A stretch of DNA of 64,000 nucleotides from Mayfieldus sp963841445. GTDB taxonomy: Bacteria; Actinomycetota; Thermoleophilia; Solirubrobacterales; 70-9. Below the pieces are notes generated by a model. The model searched no databases and was not told the DNA's origin. It saw only the letters and a list, made by a program, of their open reading frames with translations. Below, piece after piece: positions 1 through 8,498 of this stretch. The stretch is taken from NCBI GenBank assembly GCA_963841445.1, contig CAWJCP010000002.1:806001-870000 (forward strand), written 5' to 3'. Made by a program: the position numbers and the translations under genes. Each line of letters begins with the position of its first letter. Within the stretch, counting starts at the first letter, position 1.

Positions 1-1
1 C

Positions 2-1273
2 GACACCGACGCGCTCGAGCGCCTCGCCGGGATCGCCGACCTCTTTCTCGTCCACAACCGTCGGATCGAGACCCGCACCGACGACTCGGTCGTCCGGGCG
101 GTCGAGGCGCGCGGCCGCCGCCCGCTGCTGCTGCGCCGCTCGCGCGGCTACGTTCCGCGCAGCCTCCAGCTGCCGATTCCCTGCAAGCGACCGATGATCG
201 CCTGCGGGGCGGAGCTCAAGAACACCTTTGCGGTCGCGAAGGGCGATCGGGCCTGGGTCGGACATCACATCGGCGACCTGAAGAACTTCGAGACGCTTGC
301 GTCCTTCAGCGAGGGGATCGCGCACTTCGAGCGCCTCTTCGCGGTCGCGCCGGAGATCTGTGCGCACGACCTGCACCCGCAGTACCTCTCGACCCGCTAC
401 GCGCTCGATCGCGGCGACACCGAGGCGCTCGGGGTCCAGCATCACCATGCCCACCTCGCGGCCTGCCTCGCCGAGCACGGCGAGCCCGGCCGGGCGATCG
501 GGGCGATCTATGACGGAACCGGATACGGGACCGACGGCACGATCTGGGGCGGCGAGCTGCTGGTCGGGGACCTCGGCGGCTTCGAGCGCGCCGGGATGCT
601 GCGGCCGCTGCGGATCCCGGGCGGCGAGGCGGCGATTCGCGAGCCCTGGAGGATGGCCTGCGCGTGGCTCGCGGAGGCGTTCGCCGATCCCGAGCCAGCG
701 CTGCCCGCTGCCCTCGGCGCCGCGATCGAGCCCCGCGACTGGCGAAACTGCTGCCGCGTCCTCGCCGACGAGCGGGCGTCCCCCCTGACGAGCAGCGTCG
801 GCCGCATCTTCGACGCGGTCGGGGTGCTCTGCGGGGCCCCTCCGCGCGCCAGCTACGAAGGGCAGGCGGCGGTCGAGCTCGAGGCGATGGCCGAGCCGGG
901 CGAGACCTCCGCCTACGAGATCCCGCGAGTCGAGCAGGTCGGGAGCCGAACGGCCCTCCTCGACGCCCGCCCCACGATCGCGGAGCTACGTGACGATCTG
1001 CACCGCGGCACCTCGCCCGCCCTCGCCTCGGCGCGCTTTCACAACGGGCTGGCGGCGGCGACCGCGAAGGCCTGCGCCGCCGCGGCGTCCGAGCGCGGGC
1101 TCGATTTGGTCGTCCTCTCCGGCGGCGTGTTCCAGAACCGGCTGCTGCTGGAGCGAACCGCGGCGCTGCTCGACCGCGAGGGCCTGCGGGTGCTCGTCCC
1201 CGAGCGACTCCCCCCCAACGACGGCGGGATCTCCTACGGCCAGCTGGCGGTCGCCGCGGCTCAAGCTGCCTGA
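2..1273 (+). CDS. hypF: HypF, carbamoyltransferase of [NiFe]-hydrogenase maturation (3' part)
   Basis: Open from the window edge, so the N-terminal acylphosphatase, zinc-finger and most of the YrdC-like domain lie outside. The 423 residues present cover the end of the YrdC part (LVHNRRIETRTDDSVVR) and the Kae1-like C-terminal domain, with ACGAELKNTF, the metal-binding HHHAH at 440-454, a DGTGYGTDG phosphate loop and LSGGVFQNR near the C-terminus. Known role of the family: uses carbamoyl phosphate and ATP to make the thiocarbamate that HypE dehydrates into the cyanide ligand of the hydrogenase active site. The nickel regulator and nickel permease just downstream on the other strand fit a nickel/hydrogenase neighbourhood. 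Other hyp genes would be to the left, outside the window. Confidence 0.95.
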   Translation, partial: DTDALERLAGIADLFLVHNRRIETRTDDSVVRAVEARGRRPLLLRRSRGYVPRSLQLPIPCKRPMIACGAELKNTFAVAKGDRAWVGHHIGDLKNFETLASFSEGIAHFERLFAVAPEICAHDLHPQYLSTRYALDRGDTEALGVQHHHAHLAACLAEHGEPGRAIGAIYDGTGYGTDGTIWGGELLVGDLGGFERAGMLRPLRIPGGEAAIREPWRMACAWLAEAFADPEPALPAALGAAIEPRDWRNCCRVLADERASPLTSSVGRIFDAVGVLCGAPPRASYEGQAAVELEAMAEPGETSAYEIPRVEQVGSRTALLDARPTIAELRDDLHRGTSPALASARFHNGLAAATAKACAAAASERGLDLVVLSGGVFQNRLLLERTAALLDREGLRVLVPERLPPNDGGISYGQLAVAAAQAA

Positions 1274-1322
1274 GCCCCACCGCCCCCGGACGCGAAGCCG
1301 AGGAAGGCGGCGGGTAGTCATG

Positions 1323-1892
1323 TCAGTGCTCGTGCGGGCGCCCGTGCGGGTGCGGGTGCGAGTGAACGTAACCGCCATGACTGTGCTCATGCCCGGCGTT
1401 TGCGCCGTGCCTCGGAGATGACTTCGAACCGGAGCCACCCTGGGCGCACTTGCGGCACAGCCCGACGACCGGGAAGTGGCCGAAGCTCGCCTCGTAGCCG
1501 AATCGCTTGCGTATCTGGTCGCGCAGCGGATCCAGCTCGGAAGGCTCGACGCCGGTCACCCGGCCGCAGCGCTCGCAGGCCAGGTACTCCTTCTCCCCCG
1601 CGCCGACCAGGTGATAGAGGCTCGGCCCGTGACCGAGGTGAACGTGACGGACGACGCCGAGCTGCTCGAGTTGTTCCAGGTTGCGATAGACCGAGGTTCG
1701 ATCGAGCTCGGCCTGCTCGCCATCGAGGCCGTCGGCGATGAACTGGGCCGAGACCGGTCCCTCGGCCGCGAACAGAGCCTCGAGCACGAGGCGTCTGGTC
1801 GCCGAGATCCTGTGGCCCCGCTCGCGCAGGGCGGCGAGCACCTCGTCGATGTCCTCGAAGTCGAGCGGGTTGACCCGCGGAGAAACCGTCAC
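1323..1892 (-). CDS. Fur-family metalloregulator, probably nickel-responsive (Nur-like)
   Basis: 189 residues. A winged-helix domain with the Fur hallmark RTSVYRNLEQLEQLG at 66-79 precedes a dimerisation domain with two CxxC pairs (C106/C109 and C146/C149) that normally hold structural zinc. The tail after residue 165 is unusual: nine histidines in the last 22 residues, alternating with S, G and P. The gene lies 28 bp downstream of the NiCoT permease on the same strand, so the two are probably co-transcribed, and hypF is convergent on the other side. The subfamily (Fur, Zur or Nur) cannot be fixed by motif alone. The nickel assignment is inferred from neighbours and the His tail. Candidate operator: 3112-3136. 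Confidence 0.88.
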   Translation of the reverse strand: MTVSPRVNPLDFEDIDEVLAALRERGHRISATRRLVLEALFAAEGPVSAQFIADGLDGEQAELDRTSVYRNLEQLEQLGVVRHVHLGHGPSLYHLVGAGEKEYLACERCGRVTGVEPSELDPLRDQIRKRFGYEASFGHFPVVGLCRKCAQGGSGSKSSPRHGANAGHEHSHGGYVHSHPHPHGRPHEH

Positions 1893-1920
1893 GGTCTAAA
1901 TATGGCGCACGCGGGGGCGC

Positions 1921-3012
1921 TTAGGTCGCCGCGCCCGGTTCCGACCCGGCAGCCTCCGCAGAGCGCATCCCCGCCGACCACTTCTCCTCGATGCGGCCGA
2001 AGCGCCAGACCGCGAGCGCGACTACCCAGGTGACCGCGAACGTTGCGACGATCGCGTAGCCCACGTAGTTGAGGTCGAGCCCGGAAATGAGCGCGAACGG
2101 CTGTGAGGTGAGGCTGAGCTTGTCGCTGAGCACCGAGACCAGCTCGATCGTTCCGATCACCAGCGCGACCACGACCGAGAGGCTGGTGATCGTGATGTTG
2201 TAGAAGATCTTCCGCACCGGCTGCGAGAACGCCCAGCCATAGGCGAAGTTCATGAACATGCCGTCGATCGTGTCCATGAGTGACATCCCGGCGGCGAAGA
2301 GGATCGGCAGGCAGAGGATCGCGTAGATCGGCAACCCGCCCGCGGCTGCTGCGCCGGCCGTAGCGAGCAGGGCGATCTCGGTCGCAGTGTCGAAGCCAAG
2401 CCCGAACAGGAAGCCGACCGGGTACATCTGCCATGACTTGGTCACCGCATTGGTGGCCCGCGAATAGAAGCGGTTCATGAAGCCCCGCTTGTTCAGCTCC
2501 GCCTCCAGCTCCGCCTCGCTGTAGTGGCCGTCGCGCATCCTGCGGAAGATCCCCACGATGCTGAGCAGGACGATCAGGTTCAGCAGCCCGATGATGAACA
2601 GGAAGGTGCCCGAGACCGTCGGGCCGATCAGGCCGGTCGCAGAGTGAAGCCAGGACCCGTCGTTGGACACTGCTCCGCTGAGGCCGCGGATCCCAAGCGT
2701 GAATCCCAGCGCGAGCAGGAAGACGATCGTCGAGTGGCCGAGCGAGAAGAAGAAGCCGACCCCGAGCGGCCGCTGCCCGTCGGTCATCAGCTTGCGGGTC
2801 GTGTTGTCGATCGCCCCGATGTGGTCGGCGTCGAAGGCGTGCCGCAGTCCCAGGGTGTAGGCGGTGACGCCGAGGCCAAAGCCGAATGCTCCGCTCTCGC
2901 CGAGGTCGAAGTGATGCGGGATCACGATCAGCAGCAGGCCGAAGCCGATCACGTGCAGGGCGAGGATGAATCCGAAGAGTCCCGCCGCCCGCAGCCACTC
3001 GGCGGGACTCAT
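1921..3012 (-). CDS. NiCoT-family nickel/cobalt permease
   Basis: Polytopic inner-membrane protein of about 363 residues carrying the NiCoT signature RHAFDADHIGAIDN (the H-x4-DH metal-recognition motif), LGHSTIVF and LGFDTATEIALL, as in HoxN/NixA. It imports Ni2+ or Co2+ at high affinity. The reading frame stays open to 3162, but that start would place the palindrome at 3112-3136 inside the coding region. The ATG at 3012 (MSPAEWLRAAG, directly before the first membrane helix) is preferred. A GTG at 3051 is possible, and neither has a convincing Shine-Dalgarno. It is followed 28 bp later by the Fur-family gene, which suggests autoregulated metal uptake. Nickel is favoured over cobalt because of the adjacent hypF. 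Confidence 0.92.
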   Translation of the reverse strand: MSPAEWLRAAGLFGFILALHVIGFGLLLIVIPHHFDLGESGAFGFGLGVTAYTLGLRHAFDADHIGAIDNTTRKLMTDGQRPLGVGFFFSLGHSTIVFLLALGFTLGIRGLSGAVSNDGSWLHSATGLIGPTVSGTFLFIIGLLNLIVLLSIVGIFRRMRDGHYSEAELEAELNKRGFMNRFYSRATNAVTKSWQMYPVGFLFGLGFDTATEIALLATAGAAAAGGLPIYAILCLPILFAAGMSLMDTIDGMFMNFAYGWAFSQPVRKIFYNITITSLSVVVALVIGTIELVSVLSDKLSLTSQPFALISGLDLNYVGYAIVATFAVTWVVALAVWRFGRIEEKWSAGMRSAEAAGSEPGAAT

Positions 3013-3111
3013 AGCGTGGCGAAATCTGGACCAGCGTGACTCCTCATTCACGTGACCACGGCTGCTTCCATGACCTCTCCATACTCGGACGACAGCGGCA
3101 ATTCCGACGCT

Positions 3112-3136
3112 ATTACAGGTCGGTTGTAATTGCAAC
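3112..3136. promoter_or_regulatory. candidate operator upstream of the nickel permease
   Basis: ATTACA (3112-3117) and TGTAAT (3125-3130) form a perfect 6-bp inverted repeat with a 7-bp spacer. It overlaps a second near-palindrome GTTGTAATTGCAAC at 3123-3136. AT-rich interrupted palindromes of this kind are typical Fur-family boxes, and the island of AT-rich sequence stands out in very GC-rich DNA. It lies 100 bp upstream of the preferred NiCoT start, and the regulator encoded at 1323-1892 is the obvious candidate to bind it. Binding is inferred. Confidence 0.55.
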
Positions 3137-3247
3137 AAGGTCGCTTTAGAGGCCGCGCTCACGGTCGCTGCGCCAGCCGGCGCCGAAGCGACACGACGCG
3201 CCCGGCCCAGAGCAATGCCCTGGAGCCTCGGGTGTACCCTGACTGCG

Positions 3248-3583
3248 ATGCCCGCCCGGCTGATCTTCAGGTGCGAGATCTGCAGGCGGATGCCCGACGA
3301 GGCGACGCGGGAGAGCCTCGTCCACGAGACGATGGACCCCCGCTTCGGCGAGTACGTCGACGCCGAGCCGGGCCACTGGCTGATCTGGCACGGGCGCGGC
3401 CTTTACGGCGCCGCGCGCTTCGCCTGTCCGGAGCACCGCGGCGACCTGAAGGCCTTCCTGCGCGAGCACTACGGGACGATCGGCCCGCACCCCTGGGCGA
3501 TGGGCTCACAGCCCGCCAACCGTGAGATCGATCACGAGCGGGCACGCAAGCTGGCGCGCGCGGTCAGCCTGCCGACCTGGTAA
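3248..3583 (+). CDS. small CxxC protein of unknown function
   Basis: 111 residues from the ATG at 3248 (MPARLIFRCEICRRMPD). One CxxC near the N-terminus (FRCEICRRMP) and a later FACPEHRGDL could form a zinc site with histidines. No family is recognised. The middle contains GHWLIWHGRGLYGAARFACPEH, and the C-terminus is basic and helical. The frame is open a little upstream to 3215, but the ATG at 3248 removes a poorly conserved-looking leader. It stands alone, divergent from the nickel permease and convergent with the cupin gene. Confidence 0.6.
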   Translation: MPARLIFRCEICRRMPDEATRESLVHETMDPRFGEYVDAEPGHWLIWHGRGLYGAARFACPEHRGDLKAFLREHYGTIGPHPWAMGSQPANREIDHERARKLARAVSLPTW

Positions 3584-3690
3584 TCGACCGAGCGCCTCAG
3601 CAGAGCTCGGGGCACCTAGGAGAGGATGATCGGAATCGAGATCACGATCGCCCCGTAGCAGGATCGCTCTGCCAGAAGCAGAGTCAGCCT

Positions 3691-4083
3691 CTAGTCGGTC
3701 CACCACCCGGGAACCGTCTCGCCGTCGCCCTCGTGACGGGGGCCGCAGGCGACCCACTCCATCCCGTCCGGCCCGGCCTCGAACTGGCGCGTGACTGTCG
3801 GGGAGACCCGGATCGCGTCCCGCGCCGCGAGCTCGACGACCTCCTCGTCGAGCTTCACCCGCCCCGAGCCTTCGAGGATCACGTAGACCTCCTCGGCCTG
3901 CTCGTGGCGGTGGGCGAAGGCCTGCCGCTTGCCCGGATGCAGCCGGTGGTGGCTGACCCCGGTTGCCTCGACCTCGAGGTCCTGGTTGGCGAAGCGCGCC
4001 TCCTGGATCCCCTCGAAGCCGAACTTCGGCGCCGAGTCTTTCACCTCGGTGAGGTTCTTGAGCGTGTAGGGCCCGGGGGTCAT
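3691..4083 (-). CDS. cupin-domain protein
   Basis: 130 residues with a single small beta-barrel cupin. Motif 1 is seen as HRHEQAEEVYVILEGSGRV (the histidine pair and glutamate usually bind metal), and motif 2 lies in the later DAIRVSPTVTRQFEAGPDGMEW. Such single cupins are metal-binding isomerases, dioxygenases or sugar/auxin-like binding proteins, and the substrate cannot be read from sequence. It starts 31 bp beyond the end of the last mce gene on the same strand, so it could be read through from that operon, though there is no overlap as among the mce genes. Confidence 0.75.
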   Translation of the reverse strand: MTPGPYTLKNLTEVKDSAPKFGFEGIQEARFANQDLEVEATGVSHHRLHPGKRQAFAHRHEQAEEVYVILEGSGRVKLDEEVVELAARDAIRVSPTVTRQFEAGPDGMEWVACGPRHEGDGETVPGWWTD

Positions 4084-4114
4084 CGACCTGCCACCCTAGC
4101 CCAGCCCGCGCCGC

Positions 4115-5683
4115 TCAGGGCTGCGCGAAGACGTGTTGGTAATCGGTTGCCGGGCCGCCCTGGCCGATCGGGTTGAAGGGCGCCTGCTTCGTGCAGCCGA
4201 CGTTGGGGATGTTGGCGGAGCTGAGCTGGTCGTCGAAGGCGAACTTCTTGATCCGGTCGAAGAAGTCGGTCGCCGCGGCGACGTCGCCGCCGGTGCGCGA
4301 GTTGAAGTTCGGGTCGTTGGGGGTGTTGGGGTCGAGCTGCACCGTATGGCTCGGACCGCCGCCGCACTGCCCGATCTCGAAACCTTGCAGCCCGGCGGCC
4401 AGGTTCGCGAGGCCGCCCGGCTGCGGGTAGGGGTTGGTGCGGTCGTTGGAGAGCCGGTTCGAGAACGCGGCAAGCACGTCGGGGGCCAGCGGGGAGATCA
4501 CGCGCAGGTACTTGACACCCTTGGCGGTGACCGGGTTGCCGTTGCTCTCCACCCCGCCGCCGACCGCGTTGGTCGCCGCGGCGGCGTTGGCGAAGAAAGC
4601 GGTCAGCTCGCGCCTGTACTCCGAGACGGCGGTCAGGACGGGGTTGAGCTGCTGCAGGAAGGGCGGCAGCGCGTTGAGCAGCGGCGGGAAGTCGCTGACC
4701 AGCAGCTTGCGCAGGGCCGGGAAGGCCTCGCGGGCGCCTGCGACGACCGGGCGCAGGCCGATGAAGAGCTTGGTCAGCTGCACCGAGGAAGCGCCGAGGT
4801 CGCGGACGACCGGAGTCAGGTCGCGCGCCGACGGGCGCAGCTGCTGAACGACCGGATCGGTGTTGACCGCGAAGCGCTGCAGCCGGTTCAGGGTGAGGCG
4901 CGACTGGTCGAGGAACGTGGGCAGCACGATGAAGGCCTCCTGGAGCTCGCGGTTGCGGCGCGCCGTGGTCGTGAACACGCGGTCGCTGTTTCGGATCAGC
5001 CCGCTGAGCTGGCCCTGGCGCTCGCTCAGCGCCTGGAAGACGGTGCCCCCGTTGGCGATCAGCTGCTGGACCGCGTTCTGCTGCGTGTCGAGCACCCGCA
5101 GCACCCTGTCGGCGTCGGTGAAGGTGGGCTCCAGCTCGGCGAACGCGTTCGAGAGGTCTTGGCCGCGGCCGTTCAACGCGAGCGCTGCGTTCTGCATCCA
5201 CTGCTGGAAGGCAAGTCGGGTCTTCGGATTGAAGGTGCGGAAGATCTCGTCGAGCTGCACCGCCTGGGTCACGTGCCCGGCCGGCAGCGTTCCGCCGTCG
5301 TCGAGCTTCGGGCCCTGCGGGTCGCCCGGGGTCAGCTCCACATAGGTCTCGCCGAGCAGCGTCTTCTGTCGCAGGGTCGCCTTGGTGTTGGCCGGGATCG
5401 GCCCGTACTTGTCGTTGAGCACCAGGGTCGCGAGCGCGTGCTTGCCGTCGGGCGCCAGCTGGATCTTCTGAACCTTGCCGACCGATACGCCGGAGATCCG
5501 CACGTCGGACTGGGTCGCGAGCTGGGCGGCCTCGGTGAAGGGCACCTTCACCGTGAAGCCCGTCGCCCGCAGCGGCGTCGGGCCGCCGAACGCGATCCAG
5601 AGGAAGAGCAGGATCCCGAAGCACGACAGCGCGAAGCCGACAATCGTGCCCAGCTGCCAGACTGTCGGGGCGCGCTTCTGCAT
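4115..5683 (-). CDS. Mce-family (MlaD-domain) protein, sixth gene of the mce operon
   Basis: 522 residues. One N-terminal membrane helix (about 11-32) is followed by an MlaD/Mce domain with DVRISGVSVGKVQKI (the typical VRhxGhxVGxV core) and a long helical Mce C-terminal region. Its ATG overlaps the stop of the preceding gene by one base (TGATG), showing translational coupling. Mce proteins of actinomycetes form hexameric, needle-like periplasmic or cell-wall assemblies that move lipids or sterols to an inner-membrane ABC transporter. As last of six genes it corresponds by position to MceF. No lipobox is seen. Confidence 0.9.
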   Translation of the reverse strand: MQKRAPTVWQLGTIVGFALSCFGILLFLWIAFGGPTPLRATGFTVKVPFTEAAQLATQSDVRISGVSVGKVQKIQLAPDGKHALATLVLNDKYGPIPANTKATLRQKTLLGETYVELTPGDPQGPKLDDGGTLPAGHVTQAVQLDEIFRTFNPKTRLAFQQWMQNAALALNGRGQDLSNAFAELEPTFTDADRVLRVLDTQQNAVQQLIANGGTVFQALSERQGQLSGLIRNSDRVFTTTARRNRELQEAFIVLPTFLDQSRLTLNRLQRFAVNTDPVVQQLRPSARDLTPVVRDLGASSVQLTKLFIGLRPVVAGAREAFPALRKLLVSDFPPLLNALPPFLQQLNPVLTAVSEYRRELTAFFANAAAATNAVGGGVESNGNPVTAKGVKYLRVISPLAPDVLAAFSNRLSNDRTNPYPQPGGLANLAAGLQGFEIGQCGGGPSHTVQLDPNTPNDPNFNSRTGGDVAAATDFFDRIKKFAFDDQLSSANIPNVGCTKQAPFNPIGQGGPATDYQHVFAQP

Positions 5684-6999
5684 CAGTCACACGCCTGCGC
5701 GGAGGTCGGAGCCGAGGTCAATTGCTGAAGCGTGCGCAGGAACGGGTGCGAGGCCGCCACCGGCTCGGCGAAGGTCGCGGTCTGGCAGCTGAACAAGATC
5801 AGGCCGCGGCGCAGCGGCCCGTAGGCGTCCTGGTTGAGGTAGACCGAGTTGAGGTTGTGGTTGAGCCAGCCGAGGTAGAAGGCGTAGTTGCCGACGCTTG
5901 AGTCCGGGTTGTAGGTGAGCTCGTTGAGCCCGTAGTTGAGGCTCGCGAGGCCGACCTTGAGCCCGCTGACCGACTGGTCGAGCGGCTTCGCGCCCTGAAC
6001 GAGGTGCCTGACCGGCTTGCGCACCTGACGCGTGAAGGGCCGGATCTGATTCTTGATCGGCGGGGTCGTGTCGCGAAACAGCCGCTGGGTCGCCTTCAAC
6101 CCGGGCTTCAGGACCGCCGCCGACTTGATCAGCGGCGGCAGCGACCGCCGCAGGGTCAGGGAGAGCTTGTCGGCGCTGCCCAGCGCCCCCCTGGTGGCTC
6201 GCAGGGTCGGCGGCAGCTCGCCGAGCGAGGCGCGTAGCGAAGCCTGCTGCTTGGCGAAGGAGGCGAAGACCGCATTTGAGGAGTCCACGAAGCGCCCCAG
6301 CTGCTGGTCGTGGCGACCGAGCTCGGCGGCGAGCAGGCCGAAGTTGTGAATCACGCCGGCGAGCTCGTGGCTGCGGGTCGCCAGCGCCGTGTTGATGCGG
6401 GCGATGTCGCGGGTGGTCGGCTCGAGCCGGCGCAGCGCCGCGGATGCCTGCAGGCCCTTCTGCTTGCCGCCGATCCCCTGTGCTCCCCCCTGCAGCAGCA
6501 GGGTCAGGTAGTTGCGGGTGTCGGCGTCAAGGGTGTCGAGGATCTCGTCGCTGTTGACCTGCGGCTTGGTGCTGGCCAGCGGCACCGTCGCGCCCTCCTT
6601 GATCTCCGGCCCGGCGGTCCCGGGGTCCATCTCGATGATCATGTCGGCGAGCCCCGACTTCGGGCGCAGGAGCAGGCTGGCGTCGCGGTGGATCAGCGAG
6701 GCGTACTTGGGCTCGATGTCCATGCGCACGACCGCATGTCCATTCTGCAGCTCGACCGCTCCGACCTTGCCGACCTGAATCCCGGAGATGTCGACCGCCT
6801 GGCCCTGCCCGGCCGTCACCGCCTGCGCGGGCAGGAACTCGGCCTCCAGCTCGAAGAAGTCCTGGCCGAAGACGGGCACCCACCCGGGCAGCGCCGCCTT
6901 CTGCTGGCTGATGATCACCAAGGTGGCCGCCAGGCCGGCGACGAGCAGCACGATCACGGCGATCAGGTCGCGGGTGCGGCCGCGCAGCGCCCGGCTCAC
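5683..6999 (-). CDS. Mce-family (MlaD-domain) protein, fifth gene of the mce operon
   Basis: 438 residues from the GTG at 6999, which overlaps the stop of the preceding gene in a GTGA junction. The frame is open far upstream but that part is only a shadow of the preceding gene. Domain order: basic N-terminus MSRALRGRTRD, membrane helix about 11-31, MlaD domain with VDISGIQVGKVGAVEL, then a long alpha-helical Mce tail. By analogy to MceE members one might expect a lipoprotein, but no lipobox cysteine is present here. Probable subunit of a heterohexameric lipid-transport tunnel encoded by the six genes. Confidence 0.9.
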   Translation of the reverse strand: MSRALRGRTRDLIAVIVLLVAGLAATLVIISQQKAALPGWVPVFGQDFFELEAEFLPAQAVTAGQGQAVDISGIQVGKVGAVELQNGHAVVRMDIEPKYASLIHRDASLLLRPKSGLADMIIEMDPGTAGPEIKEGATVPLASTKPQVNSDEILDTLDADTRNYLTLLLQGGAQGIGGKQKGLQASAALRRLEPTTRDIARINTALATRSHELAGVIHNFGLLAAELGRHDQQLGRFVDSSNAVFASFAKQQASLRASLGELPPTLRATRGALGSADKLSLTLRRSLPPLIKSAAVLKPGLKATQRLFRDTTPPIKNQIRPFTRQVRKPVRHLVQGAKPLDQSVSGLKVGLASLNYGLNELTYNPDSSVGNYAFYLGWLNHNLNSVYLNQDAYGPLRRGLILFSCQTATFAEPVAASHPFLRTLQQLTSAPTSAQACD

Positions 7000-8498
7000 G
7001 GCGCCACCCCCGGGCTCGGCGGGCCGACCTGCCCGAGCGGGCCATTGAAGTCCGGCACCGACTGCGTGTAACAGGCCTCCTTGGCGCTGATCTTCGGCTT
7101 CGGGCCCAGAACCGGCTGAGTGCCCTGCAGCGGCGCGATCGTGTACCCGGTCAGCTTGTCGCCGCGGAACCCGCCAACCGGGTTGTTGGCCCGCACCTTG
7201 ACCGGTCCTCCCCCGGACTGGAAGCGGACGTAGGGGCCGTTGCCGTCGAAGTTCTGGCTCTCGCCCGCGATGTCCACGAGCCCGTACAGGAAGTCCCGGT
7301 AGACCGGCTGGCTGGTTGAGAACTGATCGGTGATCGTCTGGTCGCCGCTCGGGACCAGGACGTCGCTGGCGCAGCGGCTGAGGTTGTACAGGCTCGGGAA
7401 CGCCTTCAATCCGGCCCCGGCGGCGCCGGCGAGCCCCGGCGTCCCCTTGCGCAGCTGCCGCGCGATCCCGCCCAGCTCCGCCTTCGAGAGCAACGGCTTG
7501 GCCTGCCGCAACCACGGGAAACCGGCGCGGATCGTCGCCGGCAGCTCGGCGATGCCGGGCCGCAGCTCGATCGCGAAGGTGCGCAGGAACGGCAGCGCCT
7601 GGTTGGTGTGCAGCAGCGAGGTCCGGGCCGTGCTGAGGGTCGGCGCCAGCCGACGGATCGTCTCGGAGAGGTCGTTCGAGCGCGAGGCGAGCGCGCCGGT
7701 CGTGACGTTGAAGTTGGTGATCAGGTCCCTCAGCTGCACCTCGTGGTCGGCCAGGGTGGCGAAGACGCGATTGGCCGAGCCCAGCAGCCCGGAGAGGTCG
7801 TGCGGCTGGGTGCCGAGCAGCGCCTGGCTGACGATCGCCGTGTTCTTGCCTGCATTGGCCCCGTAGTCGAAGGCCTTGTTGGCGGCTTGGGCCGCCGAGA
7901 GCCCCTGCACGTCGGGGTCCTGGCCAACGTCCTCGGCCGCCGTCGGCTGGTGGCTGAACGCGGTGCCGAGGCCCTCCAGCAGTGACTGCAGGTTCGAGCG
8001 CTCGGGGGACTGCAGCGCGGTCAGCAGCTCGTCAAGCTGCACCGCCGTCGCGGTGTGGCTGACCGGGATCGAACCGTCGGAGGGAAGCTCGGGCCGGCTC
8101 GGGCTGCCCGGATCGACGTCGAGGAAGAAGTTGCCCTCGAGAAAGATGCGCGGCCGGATCTTCACGAACGCGTCGCTGTGGATCGGCCGCCCGGAGTTGT
8201 CGACGGTGAAGGTCACGCGCGAGTTGTCGCCGATCCGCTGGACCTTGGTCACCTTGCCGACATTGACGCCGGCGATCCGCACCGGCGAGTCGGTGGCGAC
8301 GTTGACCGCGTTCCGAAACGTCGCGTTGACCTCGTATCCATTGCCTACGAAGGGCAGCGACTTGGTGAACGCGAGATAGGTCCCGATCCCGATCAGCACC
8401 ACGACGATCAGGCCGACCGCGGTCGGGCCCGGGCCTCCCATGCTTCGGAAGAAGGTCTCGTTGTACTTCGTGCCCTGGTTCAGCCGCCGGCGCGCCAT
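6996..8498 (-). CDS. Mce-family (MlaD-domain) protein, fourth gene of the mce operon
   Basis: 500 residues. Start set at the ATG at 8498 (MARRRLNQGTKYNETFF), because its first base is shared with the preceding stop (TGATG); the upstream extension of the frame is a shadow. A cytoplasmic N-terminus of about 26 residues, membrane helix about 27-44 (TAVGLIVVVLIGIGTYLAF) and an MlaD domain with VRIAGVNVGKVTKVQRI precede a long helical region. Its C-terminus overlaps the next gene by 4 bp. Predicted to assemble with the five other Mce subunits for lipid import or export across the envelope. Confidence 0.9.
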   Translation of the reverse strand: MARRRLNQGTKYNETFFRSMGGPGPTAVGLIVVVLIGIGTYLAFTKSLPFVGNGYEVNATFRNAVNVATDSPVRIAGVNVGKVTKVQRIGDNSRVTFTVDNSGRPIHSDAFVKIRPRIFLEGNFFLDVDPGSPSRPELPSDGSIPVSHTATAVQLDELLTALQSPERSNLQSLLEGLGTAFSHQPTAAEDVGQDPDVQGLSAAQAANKAFDYGANAGKNTAIVSQALLGTQPHDLSGLLGSANRVFATLADHEVQLRDLITNFNVTTGALASRSNDLSETIRRLAPTLSTARTSLLHTNQALPFLRTFAIELRPGIAELPATIRAGFPWLRQAKPLLSKAELGGIARQLRKGTPGLAGAAGAGLKAFPSLYNLSRCASDVLVPSGDQTITDQFSTSQPVYRDFLYGLVDIAGESQNFDGNGPYVRFQSGGGPVKVRANNPVGGFRGDKLTGYTIAPLQGTQPVLGPKPKISAKEACYTQSVPDFNGPLGQVGPPSPGVAP

